From assembly GCA_002069605.1 (NCBI GenBank), contig MWBQ01000218.1, forward strand, positions 1-56,938: a stretch of DNA of 56,938 nt, given 5' to 3'. How positions within the stretch are numbered: position 1 is the stretch's first letter; every line of letters begins with the position of its first letter. Made by a program: the position numbers and the translations under genes. The DNA is from Candidatus Atribacteria bacterium ADurb.Bin276 (GTDB lineage Bacteria > Atribacterota > Atribacteria > Atribacterales > Atribacteraceae). The notes under the pieces were generated by a model, which did no database searches, was not told where the DNA came from, and saw only the letters and a program-made list of their open reading frames with translations. Of the stretch, positions 17,540 to 27,506 are shown piece after piece.

Positions 17540-18613
17540 TTAGCGTTCATCTCCTCTGATAAACCGGATTCGATAATTTCTAAAAAATTCTCCCCCTAAA
17601 ACAAAAAATAGTATCAATCCCTGTAACACCAAGGTGCTAGCAATGGGTAATCGCATTACAATTTGCAGGCTTTCACCTCCTACCTGGAGGGCACCAATAA
17701 GAAAAGAAACCAACATAACCGAAATGGGATTCAAGCGAGCTAACCAAGCGACTATAATCGCAGTAAATCCGAATTCTGCAGTAAATCCATGTTGTAAGCG
17801 TCCCTGTAAACCTGAAACTTCCCCCATACCGGCAATACCAGCTATAGCTCCAGATATAAACATGATCAAGACAATATATCTTAAATAATAAATACCGGCA
17901 TATTGAGCGGCTTTTGGATTTTCACCAATAACTCGTATTTCATAACCCCAACGAGTATAACGGAAAATAAACCAAAATAAAATTGCAAAAATGATTGCAA
18001 TAAATAACCCGTAATGGATTCTGGTTCCGGCAAATTGTGGAAGCCGAGCTGCTTCTGGGAAAGGAGCAGTCATGGGAAAACCTAAGCTATCCGGATCTTT
18101 CCACGGTCCATAAATAAAATAATCAGCCAGGTGGATGGCGATATAGTTTAACATTAAGGTAGTTATGGTTTCGTTTACATTCCAACGGGCTTTTAAATAT
18201 CCTGCTATAGCAGCCCAACCCCCACCAGCAATGCCAGCAAATAGAAACATAATAACCAACATTATCCCGCGATTATCTACATAAAAATATCGAACTGCTG
18301 CAGTCGTTGCTAAAGCCCCTAAAAAAATTTGGCCGGCAGCACCGATATTCCAAACGGTAGCCTTAAAAGCCAGAGTGACTGCAATACCTGATAAAATTAA
18401 GGGAATGGCTTTTACAATGGTTTCACTTATTCCATACCAATCACCGAATGCAGTCTGAAACATTCCACGATAAGCTTGAACTGGGGATACCTTGAGAAAT
18501 GATAAGAAAATTGACCCACCAATCAAGGCCAACAACACTGATATGAAAGGTAGAAAAACACTTAATAACCAGGAAGAAGAAGTTCGTTTATTAATTCGAA
18601 AATAAATACTCAT
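17540..18613 (-). CDS. BMP-type ABC transporter permease 1
   Basis: Inner-membrane permease (357 residues), BPD_transp_2 family, equivalent to NupP/YufP. GAAGQIFLGALA near residue 91, WNVNETITTLMLNYIA near 144 and the coupling loop RVIGENPKAAQYAGI near 228 are recognised. Start overlaps the ATPase stop by 4 bases. Forms a heterodimeric channel with the next permease. Confidence 0.92.
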   Translation of the reverse strand: MSIYFRINKRTSSSWLLSVFLPFISVLLALIGGSIFLSFLKVSPVQAYRGMFQTAFGDWYGISETIVKAIPLILSGIAVTLAFKATVWNIGAAGQIFLGALATTAAVRYFYVDNRGIMLVIMFLFAGIAGGGWAAIAGYLKARWNVNETITTLMLNYIAIHLADYFIYGPWKDPDSLGFPMTAPFPEAARLPQFAGTRIHYGLFIAIIFAILFWFIFRYTRWGYEIRVIGENPKAAQYAGIYYLRYIVLIMFISGAIAGIAGMGEVSGLQGRLQHGFTAEFGFTAIIVAWLARLNPISVMLVSFLIGALQVGGESLQIVMRLPIASTLVLQGLILFFVLGGEFFRNYRIRFIRGDER

Positions 18614-20142
18614 GCAGAAACCTTCTGGATATTTTTTAGTGGTGTTCCTGCCATCATTAATCCTAAAACCTCAGGGGTTACTTCCTGTGGTTTGTCAATT
18701 ACCCCCATGATTTCTCCCTTACATATAACAGCTAATCGGTCACTTAAAGCGATTAATTCTTCTATATCTTCTGAAATTAAAAGAACTGAAGCTCCTCGGT
18801 CTCTTTCTTTTAGAATTTGTTCCCGAACAAATTTGGTCGCTGCAACATCTAAGCCCCAAGTAGGGTGCATAGCGATGATAACTTGAGGTGAATCACTGAG
18901 TTCTCGCCCCAACATCAATTTTTGCAGATTACCCCCGGAAAGATTTTTTACCGGATAGCGAACATGAGGAACAGCGATGTAGTATTTACGAATTAAATGA
19001 TGGGCATAGCGAGCAACTTCACGCCAATTTATCAATGATCTCTTGGCTATAGGGTTTTTCCAATATTTCTTTAATATTGCATTTTCATCAACCATCATAT
19101 TCGGAATTAGACCAACACCACGTCGGTCAGCTGGAATATAGCGAAGTCCTTTTTTTATAAAATGTCGGGGCGGTCGATTGGTGAGTTCTTGCTGATTTAT
19201 TTTTATTTTTCCTGACTCAATCCTTCGTAATCCTGATAATGCTTCACATAATTCCTGTTGACCATTTCCTGCTACACCAGCCAACCCCAACAATTCTCCT
19301 TGATGGATCTGTAAGGAAAGGTCTTGAATGACGTGAAATCCACGATCTCCACGAACTCGAAGATTTTCAACATCGAAAACTAAAGGTCCAGCTGACTTTG
19401 GCTGCTTTTGAATCGAGAAAACAAATTTCTGACCCATCATCATCTCCGCCAATTTTTCCTTGGAGGTTTCACCGGTTAGAACCGATCCCACTTTTTCTCC
19501 TTTTCGAAGAATGGTTACCCGATGGGATAAACTCATCACTTCATCTAATTTGTGCGAAATAAAAATTATTCCATATCCTTCCGATGCCATATAAGTGAGC
19601 ATTTTAAATAAATTCTGGCTTTCTTGAGGGGTTAATACTGCTGTTGGCTCATCAAGAATAAGTAGTTTTGCCTTCCGATAGAGCATCTGTAAAATAGCTA
19701 CCCTTTGTTGCTCCCCAATCGACAATTGCCAAACAAACGACATCGGATCTATTTGAAGACAATATTTTCCCGATAATTCCAGTATTTGCCTTTTTATTTC
19801 TGATTTGGGAAGAACTTGTGGAATATTATTTAAACCTAAAATCATGTTCTCCCAGACGGTTTGTTCAGGAATAAGCATAAAGTGCTGATGAACCATCCCA
19901 ATACCGGCACGGATTGCATCAAAGGGGGAACGAAAATCACATTTTTGACCATTAATATAAATGTTACCGGAGTCGGGGTGGTAAAGACCATATAGGATAT
20001 TCATTAATGTTGATTTACCAGCGCCATTTTCTCCTAATAGAGCATGTATTTCTCCATATTTTAAATCAAAATTAATTTTTTGATTGGCTATTACACTACC
20101 AAAGGTCTTGGTAATTCCTTTCATTTCAACGCCATTCATCAA
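18610..20142 (-). CDS. BMP-type ABC transporter ATP-binding protein (double NBD)
   Basis: A 510-residue protein with two nucleotide-binding domains, as in sugar and nucleoside importers. First domain: Walker A GENGAGKST near residue 38, signature LSIGEQQRV, Walker B LLILDEPTAVL. Second domain: degenerate Walker A GVAGNGQQE near 289, signature LSGGNLQKLMLGREL near 406, followed by IIAMHPTWGLDV. Such asymmetric pairs are normal for this family. First gene of a four-gene operon driven by the promoter at 20184-20212. Confidence 0.93.
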   Translation of the reverse strand: MMNGVEMKGITKTFGSVIANQKINFDLKYGEIHALLGENGAGKSTLMNILYGLYHPDSGNIYINGQKCDFRSPFDAIRAGIGMVHQHFMLIPEQTVWENMILGLNNIPQVLPKSEIKRQILELSGKYCLQIDPMSFVWQLSIGEQQRVAILQMLYRKAKLLILDEPTAVLTPQESQNLFKMLTYMASEGYGIIFISHKLDEVMSLSHRVTILRKGEKVGSVLTGETSKEKLAEMMMGQKFVFSIQKQPKSAGPLVFDVENLRVRGDRGFHVIQDLSLQIHQGELLGLAGVAGNGQQELCEALSGLRRIESGKIKINQQELTNRPPRHFIKKGLRYIPADRRGVGLIPNMMVDENAILKKYWKNPIAKRSLINWREVARYAHHLIRKYYIAVPHVRYPVKNLSGGNLQKLMLGRELSDSPQVIIAMHPTWGLDVAATKFVREQILKERDRGASVLLISEDIEELIALSDRLAVICKGEIMGVIDKPQEVTPEVLGLMMAGTPLKNIQKVSA

Positions 20143-20183
20143 TTAATCCTCCAAATAAACGAACAGGCACTTTAGAAATAATT

Positions 20184-20212
20184 ATTCTACTCTCTGAATT
20201 GAATTAAAGCAA
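20184..20212 (-). promoter_or_regulatory. Sigma70-like promoter of the BMP importer operon
   Basis: On the minus strand TTGCTT (20207-20212), a 17-base spacer and TAGAAT (20184-20189) lie about 40 bases upstream of the ATPase start. No purine-riboswitch core is apparent in the leader. Confidence 0.5.
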
Positions 20213-20332
20213 AAGAAAAATCACAATATTTAGCATACAAAGAAAACTGGTTTTTTAAACTGAGCAGGCTAAATCTAATCCTCTTGAGGAAACAAAACAT
20301 ACTCATTAGCGAATTATATCAAATATTACCGG

Positions 20333-20361
20333 TTGAAAAAAAGCTTTATATTTATTAATAT
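20333..20361 (+). promoter_or_regulatory. Sigma70-like promoter of the isocitrate dehydrogenase-family operon
   Basis: TTGAAA (20333-20338), 17 bases, TAATAT (20356-20361). It points toward the gene at 20461 and sits in the 318-base divergent gap, which otherwise holds the opposing promoter at 20184-20212 and no gene. Confidence 0.5.
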
Positions 20362-20460
20362 TGCACAAGTGTTATTCTTTAATAGCTGCCTTTCGAAATA
20401 TTTTTAAAATGAGCAAAATTTTTTTATCGAAATAATTATTAAGAAGGAGAGCGATAGATC

Positions 20461-21543
20461 ATGAAGCACACCATAACTCTCATACCGGGAGATGGCACTG
20501 GTCCGGAGATCACCGAAACGGTAGTTCGTGTTCTGGAAGCAACTGGTCTTAAAATTGAATGGGACGTCCAGGAAGCTGGATCAGATGTTCTTGAAAAATA
20601 TGGTACCCCGCTTCCTAATCAGGTACTTGAGTCAATAAAAAGAAACAAAGTAGCCCTCAAGGGGCCAATTACAACCCCGGTGGGAACCGGCTTTCGTAGT
20701 GTTAATGTCGCTCTTCGAAAGGAACTGGATCTTTTTGCTTGTTTACGTCCTTGTAAAACCTATCCAGGGGTTCGTTCACGCTATGAAAATATCGACTTAG
20801 TGATCATCCGGGAAAATACCGAAGACCTCTATGCTGGTATTGAGTTTGAAGTAAACCAAGAAGCAACGACTCGTTTAATCCAAAACATAAAAGAATTAAG
20901 TGGTCATTCAATACGCACCGATACCGGTTTAAGCATTAAACCAATATCGATATTTGGTTCAAAGCGGATTGTTACTTTCGCATTTGAATATGCCCGTCAG
21001 AATAATCGACACAAGGTTACCGCTGTCCACAAAGCAAACATTATGAAATATTCTGATGGCCTTTTCCTTCAAGTTGCCCGCCAAGTGGCATCGAACTATC
21101 CCGATATAGAATTTGAAGATCGTATTGTTGATAATATGTGTATGCAATTGGTTCAAAAACCAGAGCTTTATGATGTATTGGTCCTCCCCAATCTTTATGG
21201 TGATATTCTATCCGACTTAGGCGCCGGTTTGGTTGGGGGATTAGGAGTTGCTCCCGGGGCAAATATCGGTACTGATTATGCCGTATTTGAACCAACTCAT
21301 GGAAGTGCTCCCAAATATAAAAACCAAAACAAAGTAAATCCTATGGCCATGATTCTTTCGGGAATGATGATGCTTCAGTATATTGGTGAAAAAGAAAAAG
21401 CCCAGAAATTGGAAAAAGCTGTAGCCAAGGTCATCCAAGAAAATCGCTTTGTTACCTATGATATGAAGCCTATTTCAAACCAGGACCAAGCAGCTAAAAC
21501 CAATGAAGTTGGAGAAGCCATTATCCGAGCTCTTACCAAATAA
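20461..21543 (+). CDS. Isocitrate/isopropylmalate dehydrogenase family enzyme
   Basis: A 360-residue beta-decarboxylating dehydrogenase. [10 protein letters not shown] at the N-terminus, [19 protein letters not shown] near 83 (substrate arginines), [11 protein letters not shown] near 119, [12 protein letters not shown] near 192, [15 protein letters not shown] near 243 and EPTHGSAP near 279 are all present. The [12 protein letters not shown] region and ENTEDLY favour NAD-dependent isocitrate dehydrogenase over 3-isopropylmalate dehydrogenase; homoisocitrate or tartrate dehydrogenase are alternatives. Good ribosome binding site AAGGAG. First gene of an operon with a FAH-family enzyme and an AEC transporter, so a role in organic-acid use is possible. 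Confidence 0.88.
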   Translation: MKHTITLIPGDGTGPEITETVVRVLEATGLKIEWDVQEAGSDVLEKYGTPLPNQVLESIKRNKVALKGPITTPVGTGFRSVNVALRKELDLFACLRPCKTYPGVRSRYENIDLVIIRENTEDLYAGIEFEVNQEATTRLIQNIKELSGHSIRTDTGLSIKPISIFGSKRIVTFAFEYARQNNRHKVTAVHKANIMKYSDGLFLQVARQVASNYPDIEFEDRIVDNMCMQLVQKPELYDVLVLPNLYGDILSDLGAGLVGGLGVAPGANIGTDYAVFEPTHGSAPKYKNQNKVNPMAMILSGMMMLQYIGEKEKAQKLEKAVAKVIQENRFVTYDMKPISNQDQAAKTNEVGEAIIRALTK

Positions 21544-21576
21544 TTCAATAAAATTGATTAAAAGGAGTGACCTTTC

Positions 21577-22344
21577 TTGAAATATTTGCGGTTTCAGAAA
21601 CCCGATACCAATCAGTGGAGCTGGGGTATTATCGAAAATGGAACAATGATTGAAGAATTTTCCAATTCTTATTTTAATTCATTAGGAAAAAATGGACTTT
21701 CTCATCAACTCACTCAAGTAAAATTAGGGTCACCTACTCTCCCAACCAAAATTGTGGCCGTCGGTTTAAATTATCATGATCACATTCAAGAATTCGGTCA
21801 TGAAGTTCCCGATCATCCTATTCTGTTTATCAAGCCATCAACCGCAGTTCTTGAACCGGGAGGAACCATTCTACTCCCCCCTCAATCAAACCAAGTGGAT
21901 TTTGAAGGCGAGCTTGCCGTTGTAATAAAACAAACTGCCTACCAGATAACCGTCCAAGCAGCCCCAAATTACATTCTTGGTTATACCTGTTTTAACGATG
22001 TCACCGCACGTGATTTACAGAGAATCGATGGACAATGGACCCGAGCCAAATCTTTTGATACTTTCGCCCCGATCGGTCCATGGATAACCCCCGAGTTAAA
22101 CCCTGATAGTTTGCAAATCATCACCCGGGTGAACGGGACAATTCGACAACAATCAAACACCAAGCACTTAGTTTTCCCAATATATGAATTAGTTTCATTT
22201 ATATCTCATATTATGACCTTACTTCCTGGAGACATCATTGCTACCGGCACTCCTTCAGGTGTTGGACCCTTAAAACCAGGAGACCGTGTAGATATAGAAA
22301 TTGAGGGAATTGGAATTTTAACGAATCTCGTCAGGAAAGCATAG
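21577..22344 (+). CDS. Fumarylacetoacetate hydrolase family protein
   Basis: A 255-residue FAH-fold enzyme. AVGLNYHDHIQEFG near residue 61, FIKPSTAV near 86, the metal-binding DFEGELAVVI near 109 and GYTCFNDVTARDLQ near 138 are characteristic, as is the C-terminal IATGTPSGVGPLKPGD. Related enzymes hydrolyse or isomerise acylpyruvates or act as oxaloacetate tautomerase; the substrate is not resolved. It starts with TTG after AAGGAGTG, 33 bases behind the dehydrogenase gene. Confidence 0.9.
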   Translation: MKYLRFQKPDTNQWSWGIIENGTMIEEFSNSYFNSLGKNGLSHQLTQVKLGSPTLPTKIVAVGLNYHDHIQEFGHEVPDHPILFIKPSTAVLEPGGTILLPPQSNQVDFEGELAVVIKQTAYQITVQAAPNYILGYTCFNDVTARDLQRIDGQWTRAKSFDTFAPIGPWITPELNPDSLQIITRVNGTIRQQSNTKHLVFPIYELVSFISHIMTLLPGDIIATGTPSGVGPLKPGDRVDIEIEGIGILTNLVRKA

Positions 22345-22347
22345 AAT

Positions 22348-23253
22348 ATGTACCAGGTTCTATTGGTAATGCTGATCCTGATAGGTTTGGGAATCATTCT
22401 TCAAATTTTTAAAATATTCCCGCCGGTCACTGCCTCTCTATTGAATAAATTTGTACTGTATATTTCTTTTCCCTGCTTGGTTTTTCGGTTCTTACAACCA
22501 GCAATTATTGAAGCTTCGTATTGGAAAATCCCACCGCTGGCTTTTTCCATCATTACCATTATTTTTCTGCTTGCTTATGGTTGGGGAAAGTACGGATTGA
22601 GATTCTCCCCGGCAAGTAGTGCAAGCTTTGCTATGGGGGCTGCTTTTGGCAACACAGCTTTTCTTGGCTACCCCTTTGTAATGGCTTTGCTGGGAGAAAA
22701 TGCACTTCCTCCGGCTATTTTTTTTGATCAAATGGGTAACTTTTTAGTAGTCTATACCGTAGGAGTGGCCATTTGTGTATATAGCAAGGACCAGAAATTT
22801 TCTCTTTACAGCTTCAAAGAAATTTTAAAATTACCGCCCTTTTTAGCTTTTGTTGTCGCTTTGTTCCTGAATGGGGTTCCAATACCAGCGGTTTTTATGG
22901 ATACCATAAACCGCTTAGCCGATACCACCGTTCCGGTTATTATGATTGCCATTGGCTTGTCACTCTCAATAAAACAAGTGTCTCGCCGTTTAGTTCCAAT
23001 ACTTTATGCCACCGGTATTAAGTTAGTCCTTCTGCCAATATTATTTCTTATTTTGACTCGTTTCATTCATTTTGAACCGGTAACCCGACAAGTCATGGTT
23101 CTGCAATCCGCTACTCCCACACTCATGAGTTCTTTTGCTTTGGCTTCGCTTTATTCACTTGACACAGAACTATGTTCCAGTATTATTTTCACTACAACGA
23201 TTTTATCCTTTGCTACTTTTCCGCTATGGAATTTAATCCTTCATAATTTCTAA
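22348..23253 (+). CDS. AEC family transporter (auxin efflux carrier/malonate type)
   Basis: An integral membrane protein (301 residues, about ten hydrophobic helices) of the AEC family. FPCLVFRFL in helix 2, AFGNTAFLGYPF near residue 94 and the C-terminal QSATPTLMSSFALASLY are typical. Bacterial members carry dicarboxylates such as malonate or malate. It starts 3 bases after the FAH-family stop, and its 3' end overlaps the convergent DUF3084 gene by 21 bases. Confidence 0.88.
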   Translation: MYQVLLVMLILIGLGIILQIFKIFPPVTASLLNKFVLYISFPCLVFRFLQPAIIEASYWKIPPLAFSIITIIFLLAYGWGKYGLRFSPASSASFAMGAAFGNTAFLGYPFVMALLGENALPPAIFFDQMGNFLVVYTVGVAICVYSKDQKFSLYSFKEILKLPPFLAFVVALFLNGVPIPAVFMDTINRLADTTVPVIMIAIGLSLSIKQVSRRLVPILYATGIKLVLLPILFLILTRFIHFEPVTRQVMVLQSATPTLMSSFALASLYSLDTELCSSIIFTTTILSFATFPLWNLILHNF

Positions 23254-24357
23254 GCGAACTCGCAATGGTCCAATGGTATAGATATCGTTTTCGGCTATGG
23301 CATTAATTAAAACTCGAGCGCTTAATTGAGAGAGCTGGCGACTTACATCGGTTAGATTCAGAGCGGAAACCGAACCGATTCTCCCTCTTTGCGGTATAAT
23401 CCCTTGTTTTACACCAAGGGTATTTAATTCACTTAAGATTTCAGAAAGGATTTGTTCAACATTGCTATGATCTGGATCCACATTGACTTCCTTTTGATAA
23501 ATCAACTGATCTGCACTAAAGATTTTTTTATTATCATCTAATATAAACCGAGTAATAACCGGTTCTTCCTTCAGAGTATTAAGTGCTGACACCAGCCGAA
23601 TAACGGTCTGATTTTTTGACATGACTAATTTTTCTAAAGCTTGATCAAAATTATCACCCATCACAAAAACTGCTCTCTGGCTGGAAATATCTTGTCCAGC
23701 TCCCCTTCTTAATGCTAATTCATCAGCCCTTTGTAACAAGGTAATCAAATAATTTTCAGCGTCTTCTCGAGTCAATCCAGCCGGAGCAAGGCCCCTGAGC
23801 ATCTCTTCGTCTTCTTGAAATACAATCTCACCTTGACGAATAGCAACAATGGTCTCTTGAGTCCGTCTCAGTTCTAATTGTAGAGACTGAATTTCCTCAT
23901 TGAGATTGTCTCTTTGTTCAACCAGGTCATGGATGTTTCCATTTAAAATTTCAACCTGACTTTCTAGTTGAGTCCGTGACAGAATTAAATCTTTTTCCTT
24001 TTGTTCCAACTCAGCAATTCTCTTTTGAAAATTTTCTGCTTCCTTTCTCATGACATCTAATTCTGTGTTTCTTTGTTTCACCTCAAAATTTAAAGAATCA
24101 AGCTTTTCTCTTAACTCTCTCATGCCAAACAATGCAGTTCTTACATCCTCTGATGCAATGGTTAATATTGCCAGAGTAATGGTTGCTATGATAACCCCAG
24201 TGATAATACTCATTAAAATCGCGGTATAACGAGGACGAAGTTTTAATACTGATAAGCGTTGTTTACCTATGCGTCTCCCCAAAACATCTCCTAAATAAGC
24301 TACAACTCCACTGATAACAATGATAGAAATAATAAGTAGGAAACCGGAAAAGTCCAA
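23233..24357 (-). CDS. DUF3084 membrane protein with coiled coil
   Basis: A 374-residue protein: two N-terminal transmembrane helices (about 4-22 and 45-67) with RRIGKQRLSVLKLRPRYTA between, a coiled coil of about residues 80-180, and a C-terminal globular domain. The inter-helix sequence is the DUF3084 hallmark. The family is known from cyanobacteria and other diderms, with no fixed function. Here it is the last gene of the Lpt operon, so an envelope role is inferred. Confidence 0.8.
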   Translation of the reverse strand: MDFSGFLLIISIIVISGVVAYLGDVLGRRIGKQRLSVLKLRPRYTAILMSIITGVIIATITLAILTIASEDVRTALFGMRELREKLDSLNFEVKQRNTELDVMRKEAENFQKRIAELEQKEKDLILSRTQLESQVEILNGNIHDLVEQRDNLNEEIQSLQLELRRTQETIVAIRQGEIVFQEDEEMLRGLAPAGLTREDAENYLITLLQRADELALRRGAGQDISSQRAVFVMGDNFDQALEKLVMSKNQTVIRLVSALNTLKEEPVITRFILDDNKKIFSADQLIYQKEVNVDPDHSNVEQILSEILSELNTLGVKQGIIPQRGRIGSVSALNLTDVSRQLSQLSARVLINAIAENDIYTIGPLRVRLEIMKD

Positions 24358-24374
24358 ATGTGATTCTCCTTTGT

Positions 24375-25460
24375 TTAATATTTCTCTTTAAACTGTATCA
24401 GACCGACACCAAGAATACCAGTGATAATATTACTCAACCACGCTCCTAAAAATGGAGACATACCGCCGCCCTCAGCAACTGTCCCACTAACCGAAAATAA
24501 TACATAATAACCGAATACCATTAAAATACTCATCCCTATCCCCATTACTTTACCTGAACGAGGTGATGCTATTCCAAGCGGAACTCCTACTAAGACAAAA
24601 AAGATGGCTGCAAAAGGAATAGCGGTTTTTTGCCAAAGCATAAGCTGAAGTCGGTATTTTTGTTCTGGGTTTTCATGTTCCTGGGCAATATATTCTTGTA
24701 GTTCTTTATAACTCATTTCTTGGGGATTTTTCTGACTTTTTAACACATCTTCCATGCTTTGCTGGGTATACATTTCCTCTTTTTCAAAACGCACTACCCT
24801 CTCCACTTCACCCCGTGAACCAACCTCATACATGACTCCCTTAATAAATACCCATTTCCCATTATCTAAAAATGCTTGATCAGCATTTAAAATCCGCTTT
24901 AACCCATTGTGATCATATTCCTGAACAATAACTCCTGACAAAAGAGGTTGATCCCGATCAATTTTTTTTACATAAAAAATTCTTTCTTGGGATTCATCAA
25001 CCCGATCGCGGAAAAAAGTATTTTCTTGAAATAACCAACTGGTTACCGAAGTTCCACCAATCAAACTCTGTAATTTTTGAGAAGAAGTCGGTAGTATTCT
25101 TTCCTGGATATAGATGGTGAATATACAAGACCAAATTCCTAATAAAAGGAAAGGAATAACCAAGCGTTTCACACTGATACCTGATGCCTTGAAAGCAATA
25201 ACTTCACTATCGGCAGCCATTCGATTCATGGTAAGAAGAACTGATAAAAGAACCGACATAGGAAATACGTATACTAAAAAAGAAGGAAGGCTGTATAAAA
25301 AAACCTGGGCGATGGTTATAAATGGCACTTTGGACTGAAGCCACAACCGGGTAAGCCGGAATAAGAGATCTCCTGCAGTGAGGATGGTTAAAAAGAGTGC
25401 TACCCCAAGAAAAAAATTGCGAAGCGCTTGTTTGAGGAGATACCAATCAAATACCTTCAT
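24375..25460 (-). CDS. LptF/LptG family lipopolysaccharide export permease
   Basis: YjgP/YjgQ family permease (361 residues) with the typical layout: three helices at the N-terminus (residues 10-120), a periplasmic beta-jellyroll region (about 125-260) and three C-terminal helices. The N-terminal FDWYLLKQALRNFFLGVALF and PSFLVYVFPMSVLLSVLLTMNRM are characteristic. Only one such gene lies here, so it may act as a homodimer or a second copy is elsewhere. It follows LptB by 5 bases. Confidence 0.9.
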   Translation of the reverse strand: MKVFDWYLLKQALRNFFLGVALFLTILTAGDLLFRLTRLWLQSKVPFITIAQVFLYSLPSFLVYVFPMSVLLSVLLTMNRMAADSEVIAFKASGISVKRLVIPFLLLGIWSCIFTIYIQERILPTSSQKLQSLIGGTSVTSWLFQENTFFRDRVDESQERIFYVKKIDRDQPLLSGVIVQEYDHNGLKRILNADQAFLDNGKWVFIKGVMYEVGSRGEVERVVRFEKEEMYTQQSMEDVLKSQKNPQEMSYKELQEYIAQEHENPEQKYRLQLMLWQKTAIPFAAIFFVLVGVPLGIASPRSGKVMGIGMSILMVFGYYVLFSVSGTVAEGGGMSPFLGAWLSNIITGILGVGLIQFKEKY

Positions 25461-25465
25461 GCTCT

Positions 25466-26206
25466 CTACATATTAAATCTTTCGCCCAAGTAATATTTTC
25501 GGCTTACTTCAGAAGATATTATCTCTTCCGATGTTCCGGAAATTAAAATTTTTCCGTCAAACATTATATAAGCTCGGTCGGTTATAGCCAAAGTCTCTCG
25601 AACCGCATGATCAGTAATCAGGACACCAATATTTTTCTGGGCTAGATATTTGATAATACCTTGAATCTCCTCAACTGCAATCGGATCTATCCCTGTAAAA
25701 GGTTCATCCAATAAGACAAAAGAAGGGGTCGTTGCTAAAGAGCGTGCAATTTCCAGTCGTCTTCTTTCGCCTCCAGAAAGAAGGTTGGCTGATGTCTTCG
25801 ATAGATGGCTTATTCCAAATTCCTCTAATAATTCCTCTCGTCTTTTTACTATTTCCTTTCTTTTTAAGCCTTGCATTTCAAGGACCAAATCAATATTTTC
25901 CCAAACTTTAAGCTTACGAAATACCGACGGCTCCTGGGCCAAATATCCAATTCCTAGCCGAGCCCGCAAATACATCGGTAAATGATTTAGTTCTTGGGAA
26001 TCGAGAAAAACTTTACCTCCGCTGGGACGAATTAAACCAACAATAATATAAAAAGTGGTGGTTTTCCCTGCTCCATTTGGTCCCAGTAAACCAACAATTT
26101 CTCCCCGAGAAACCTGAATACTCACTTCCTGAACGACTCTTTTTTTGGAATATTCTTTGGCTAACCCTTCACCCCTTAATGATTGCCAGCCTCTTTCCTG
26201 AATCAA
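25466..26206 (-). CDS. lptB: LptB, lipopolysaccharide export ATPase
   Basis: ABC ATPase (246 residues) of the LptB type. Walker A GPNGAGKTT near residue 40, signature LLSGGERRRLEIARSL near 144, Walker B FVLLDEPFTGIDPIAV near 166 and the H-loop ITDHAVRETL near 198. The GIDPIAV and DHNVRETL-like segments separate LptB from branched amino acid ATPases. Start appears to be TTG (26206) overlapping the LptA stop, with AAGGAG upstream. Confidence 0.93.
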   Translation of the reverse strand: MIQERGWQSLRGEGLAKEYSKKRVVQEVSIQVSRGEIVGLLGPNGAGKTTTFYIIVGLIRPSGGKVFLDSQELNHLPMYLRARLGIGYLAQEPSVFRKLKVWENIDLVLEMQGLKRKEIVKRREELLEEFGISHLSKTSANLLSGGERRRLEIARSLATTPSFVLLDEPFTGIDPIAVEEIQGIIKYLAQKNIGVLITDHAVRETLAITDRAYIMFDGKILISGTSEEIISSEVSRKYYLGERFNM

Positions 26207-26925
26207 TTGGTTTCTTCTCCTTCAATCGCCATAATATTTATTTCAACATTTCCTTCCACTTTCACTTTTCCAGTTTCAGTATCAATAAGAATTTTCTCTC
26301 CGCGTAATTGATTCCCGTCCTTTTCAACGGTTGCATTCCCCTCTAATACAATAAAATCTGATCCTTCTTGATAATAGGCACTTTTTGACTGACCAGACCA
26401 CCCTTCCTTCACAATCACTACCGAAGAAGCCAACCATTTTTTTTCATTTAAGCTATAATCAACCTGTTGAGGTCTTATTTGAAAACTATTTATCATTAAA
26501 ATAGGATTACCGGTTAGAAGGATCTTCCCAGGAGATAGAAAAAAGTCCATCTTTTTGGTCTGAAAACTAAAATCCTTTCCTTTGCCTTGGATATCAGTCA
26601 TAACTACCCTTTTATCCTTACCATAAAAAAACAAAGCCTGGGAAAAAATGGTTTTATCTTCCCATACAACCTGGATTTCGCCTTCACTTTTTGCTTCTTG
26701 TTTGACGGTATCGACTTCAAGATATGGGCAGATCATGGTAACGCCCTGCCATTGTATCGTAGATTGTCCCTTGGCGTAAATAATACCGGTTTTTTCATCA
26801 AATTCAGCAGATGAAGTTTTTAAGGTTACATCGGATGAGCTTTGAACTGCTGCTATCCCTTCCCTTCCCCAAAAAAATAGAAAAAAAACCAAAATTAAAG
26901 TAGGCCAAATGCTTTTTTTTCTCAT
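26203..26925 (-). CDS. LptA/OstA-like periplasmic protein
   Basis: A 240-residue protein with signal peptide (MRKKSIWPTLILVFFLFFWGREGIAA) and repeated beta-strand units typical of the OstA fold: SSAEFDEKTGIIYAKGQ, GVTMICPYLEVD, GNPILMINSFQIRPQQVDYSL and GNQLRGEKILIDTETGKVKVEGNVE. It would form the periplasmic bridge carrying lipopolysaccharide. I start at 26925, where AGGGGAA precedes the ATG and the codon overlaps the LptC stop as ATGA; the longer frame to 27000 lies inside LptC. Confidence 0.85.
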   Translation of the reverse strand: MRKKSIWPTLILVFFLFFWGREGIAAVQSSSDVTLKTSSAEFDEKTGIIYAKGQSTIQWQGVTMICPYLEVDTVKQEAKSEGEIQVVWEDKTIFSQALFFYGKDKRVVMTDIQGKGKDFSFQTKKMDFFLSPGKILLTGNPILMINSFQIRPQQVDYSLNEKKWLASSVVIVKEGWSGQSKSAYYQEGSDFIVLEGNATVEKDGNQLRGEKILIDTETGKVKVEGNVEINIMAIEGEETN

Positions 26926-27506
26926 AAATTCCCCTCGCTCTTCAAAGTAATAATCACCTCTTCGGGAAAAGCCAGTATTCCTCGAGATAAGTCGTACCAA
27001 AGATTCTTTGACTCAATCAGTACATTTTTTCTCTCAACCAAAACATTTTCTATTCTCATAAATTGTTCGTTACTAAGCCACGTCAAGGACTCACCAACGA
27101 TGGAACCACCTCCATCAATCTTAATGAGGTTGATATCCTCAAGTCGTGCATCAGAATTTTCAATATCCACTTGTCCCTTTTTCGCTTGAACCTGATACTG
27201 TGGTTGATTCCCTTGATATAAAAAACCTTGAACACCATTTAAATAAATATTCTCTCCATCTTTGCTGAGATCGTCAGTATGGATTTCCCATTCCTTTCCT
27301 GAATCGGATACTCTACTAATTTCAGCCTTTTCCAACTGAATAACCAGAGAACCTTGGTTAATAGGGGAAGGAGAAACTAGCGCTGTTTGAAAAGTTTTTG
27401 ATCCTTCCGGTGCTTTAATCCAGAAAATTAGTATCAAAACTACCAACAAGCTCAAAGAAAGGTAAAACCATAAAAGAGTTTCCCAATCATTACTCATTCT
27501 CAACAT
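26922..27506 (-). CDS. LptC-like protein
   Basis: A 194-residue bitopic protein: one N-terminal helix (LLWFYLSLSLLVVLILIFWI) then a periplasmic beta-rich domain (AEISRVSDSGKEWEIHTDDLS, later WLSNEQFMRIENVLVERKNVLIE). Matches LptC/YrbK-type proteins, which recruit lipopolysaccharide from the permease to LptA. Divergent in sequence, so the call leans on position between TlpA-like and LptA genes. Two ATGs are possible, 27506 and 27497; both overlap the previous gene. Confidence 0.8.
   Translation of the reverse strand: MLRMSNDWETLLWFYLSLSLLVVLILIFWIKAPEGSKTFQTALVSPSPINQGSLVIQLEKAEISRVSDSGKEWEIHTDDLSKDGENIYLNGVQGFLYQGNQPQYQVQAKKGQVDIENSDARLEDINLIKIDGGGSIVGESLTWLSNEQFMRIENVLVERKNVLIESKNLWYDLSRGILAFPEEVIITLKSEGNL

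Noticed and set aside
20143-20300. Purine riboswitch ahead of the nucleoside-type importer
   Set aside because: No three-stem purine aptamer or its conserved loops can be read in the leader.
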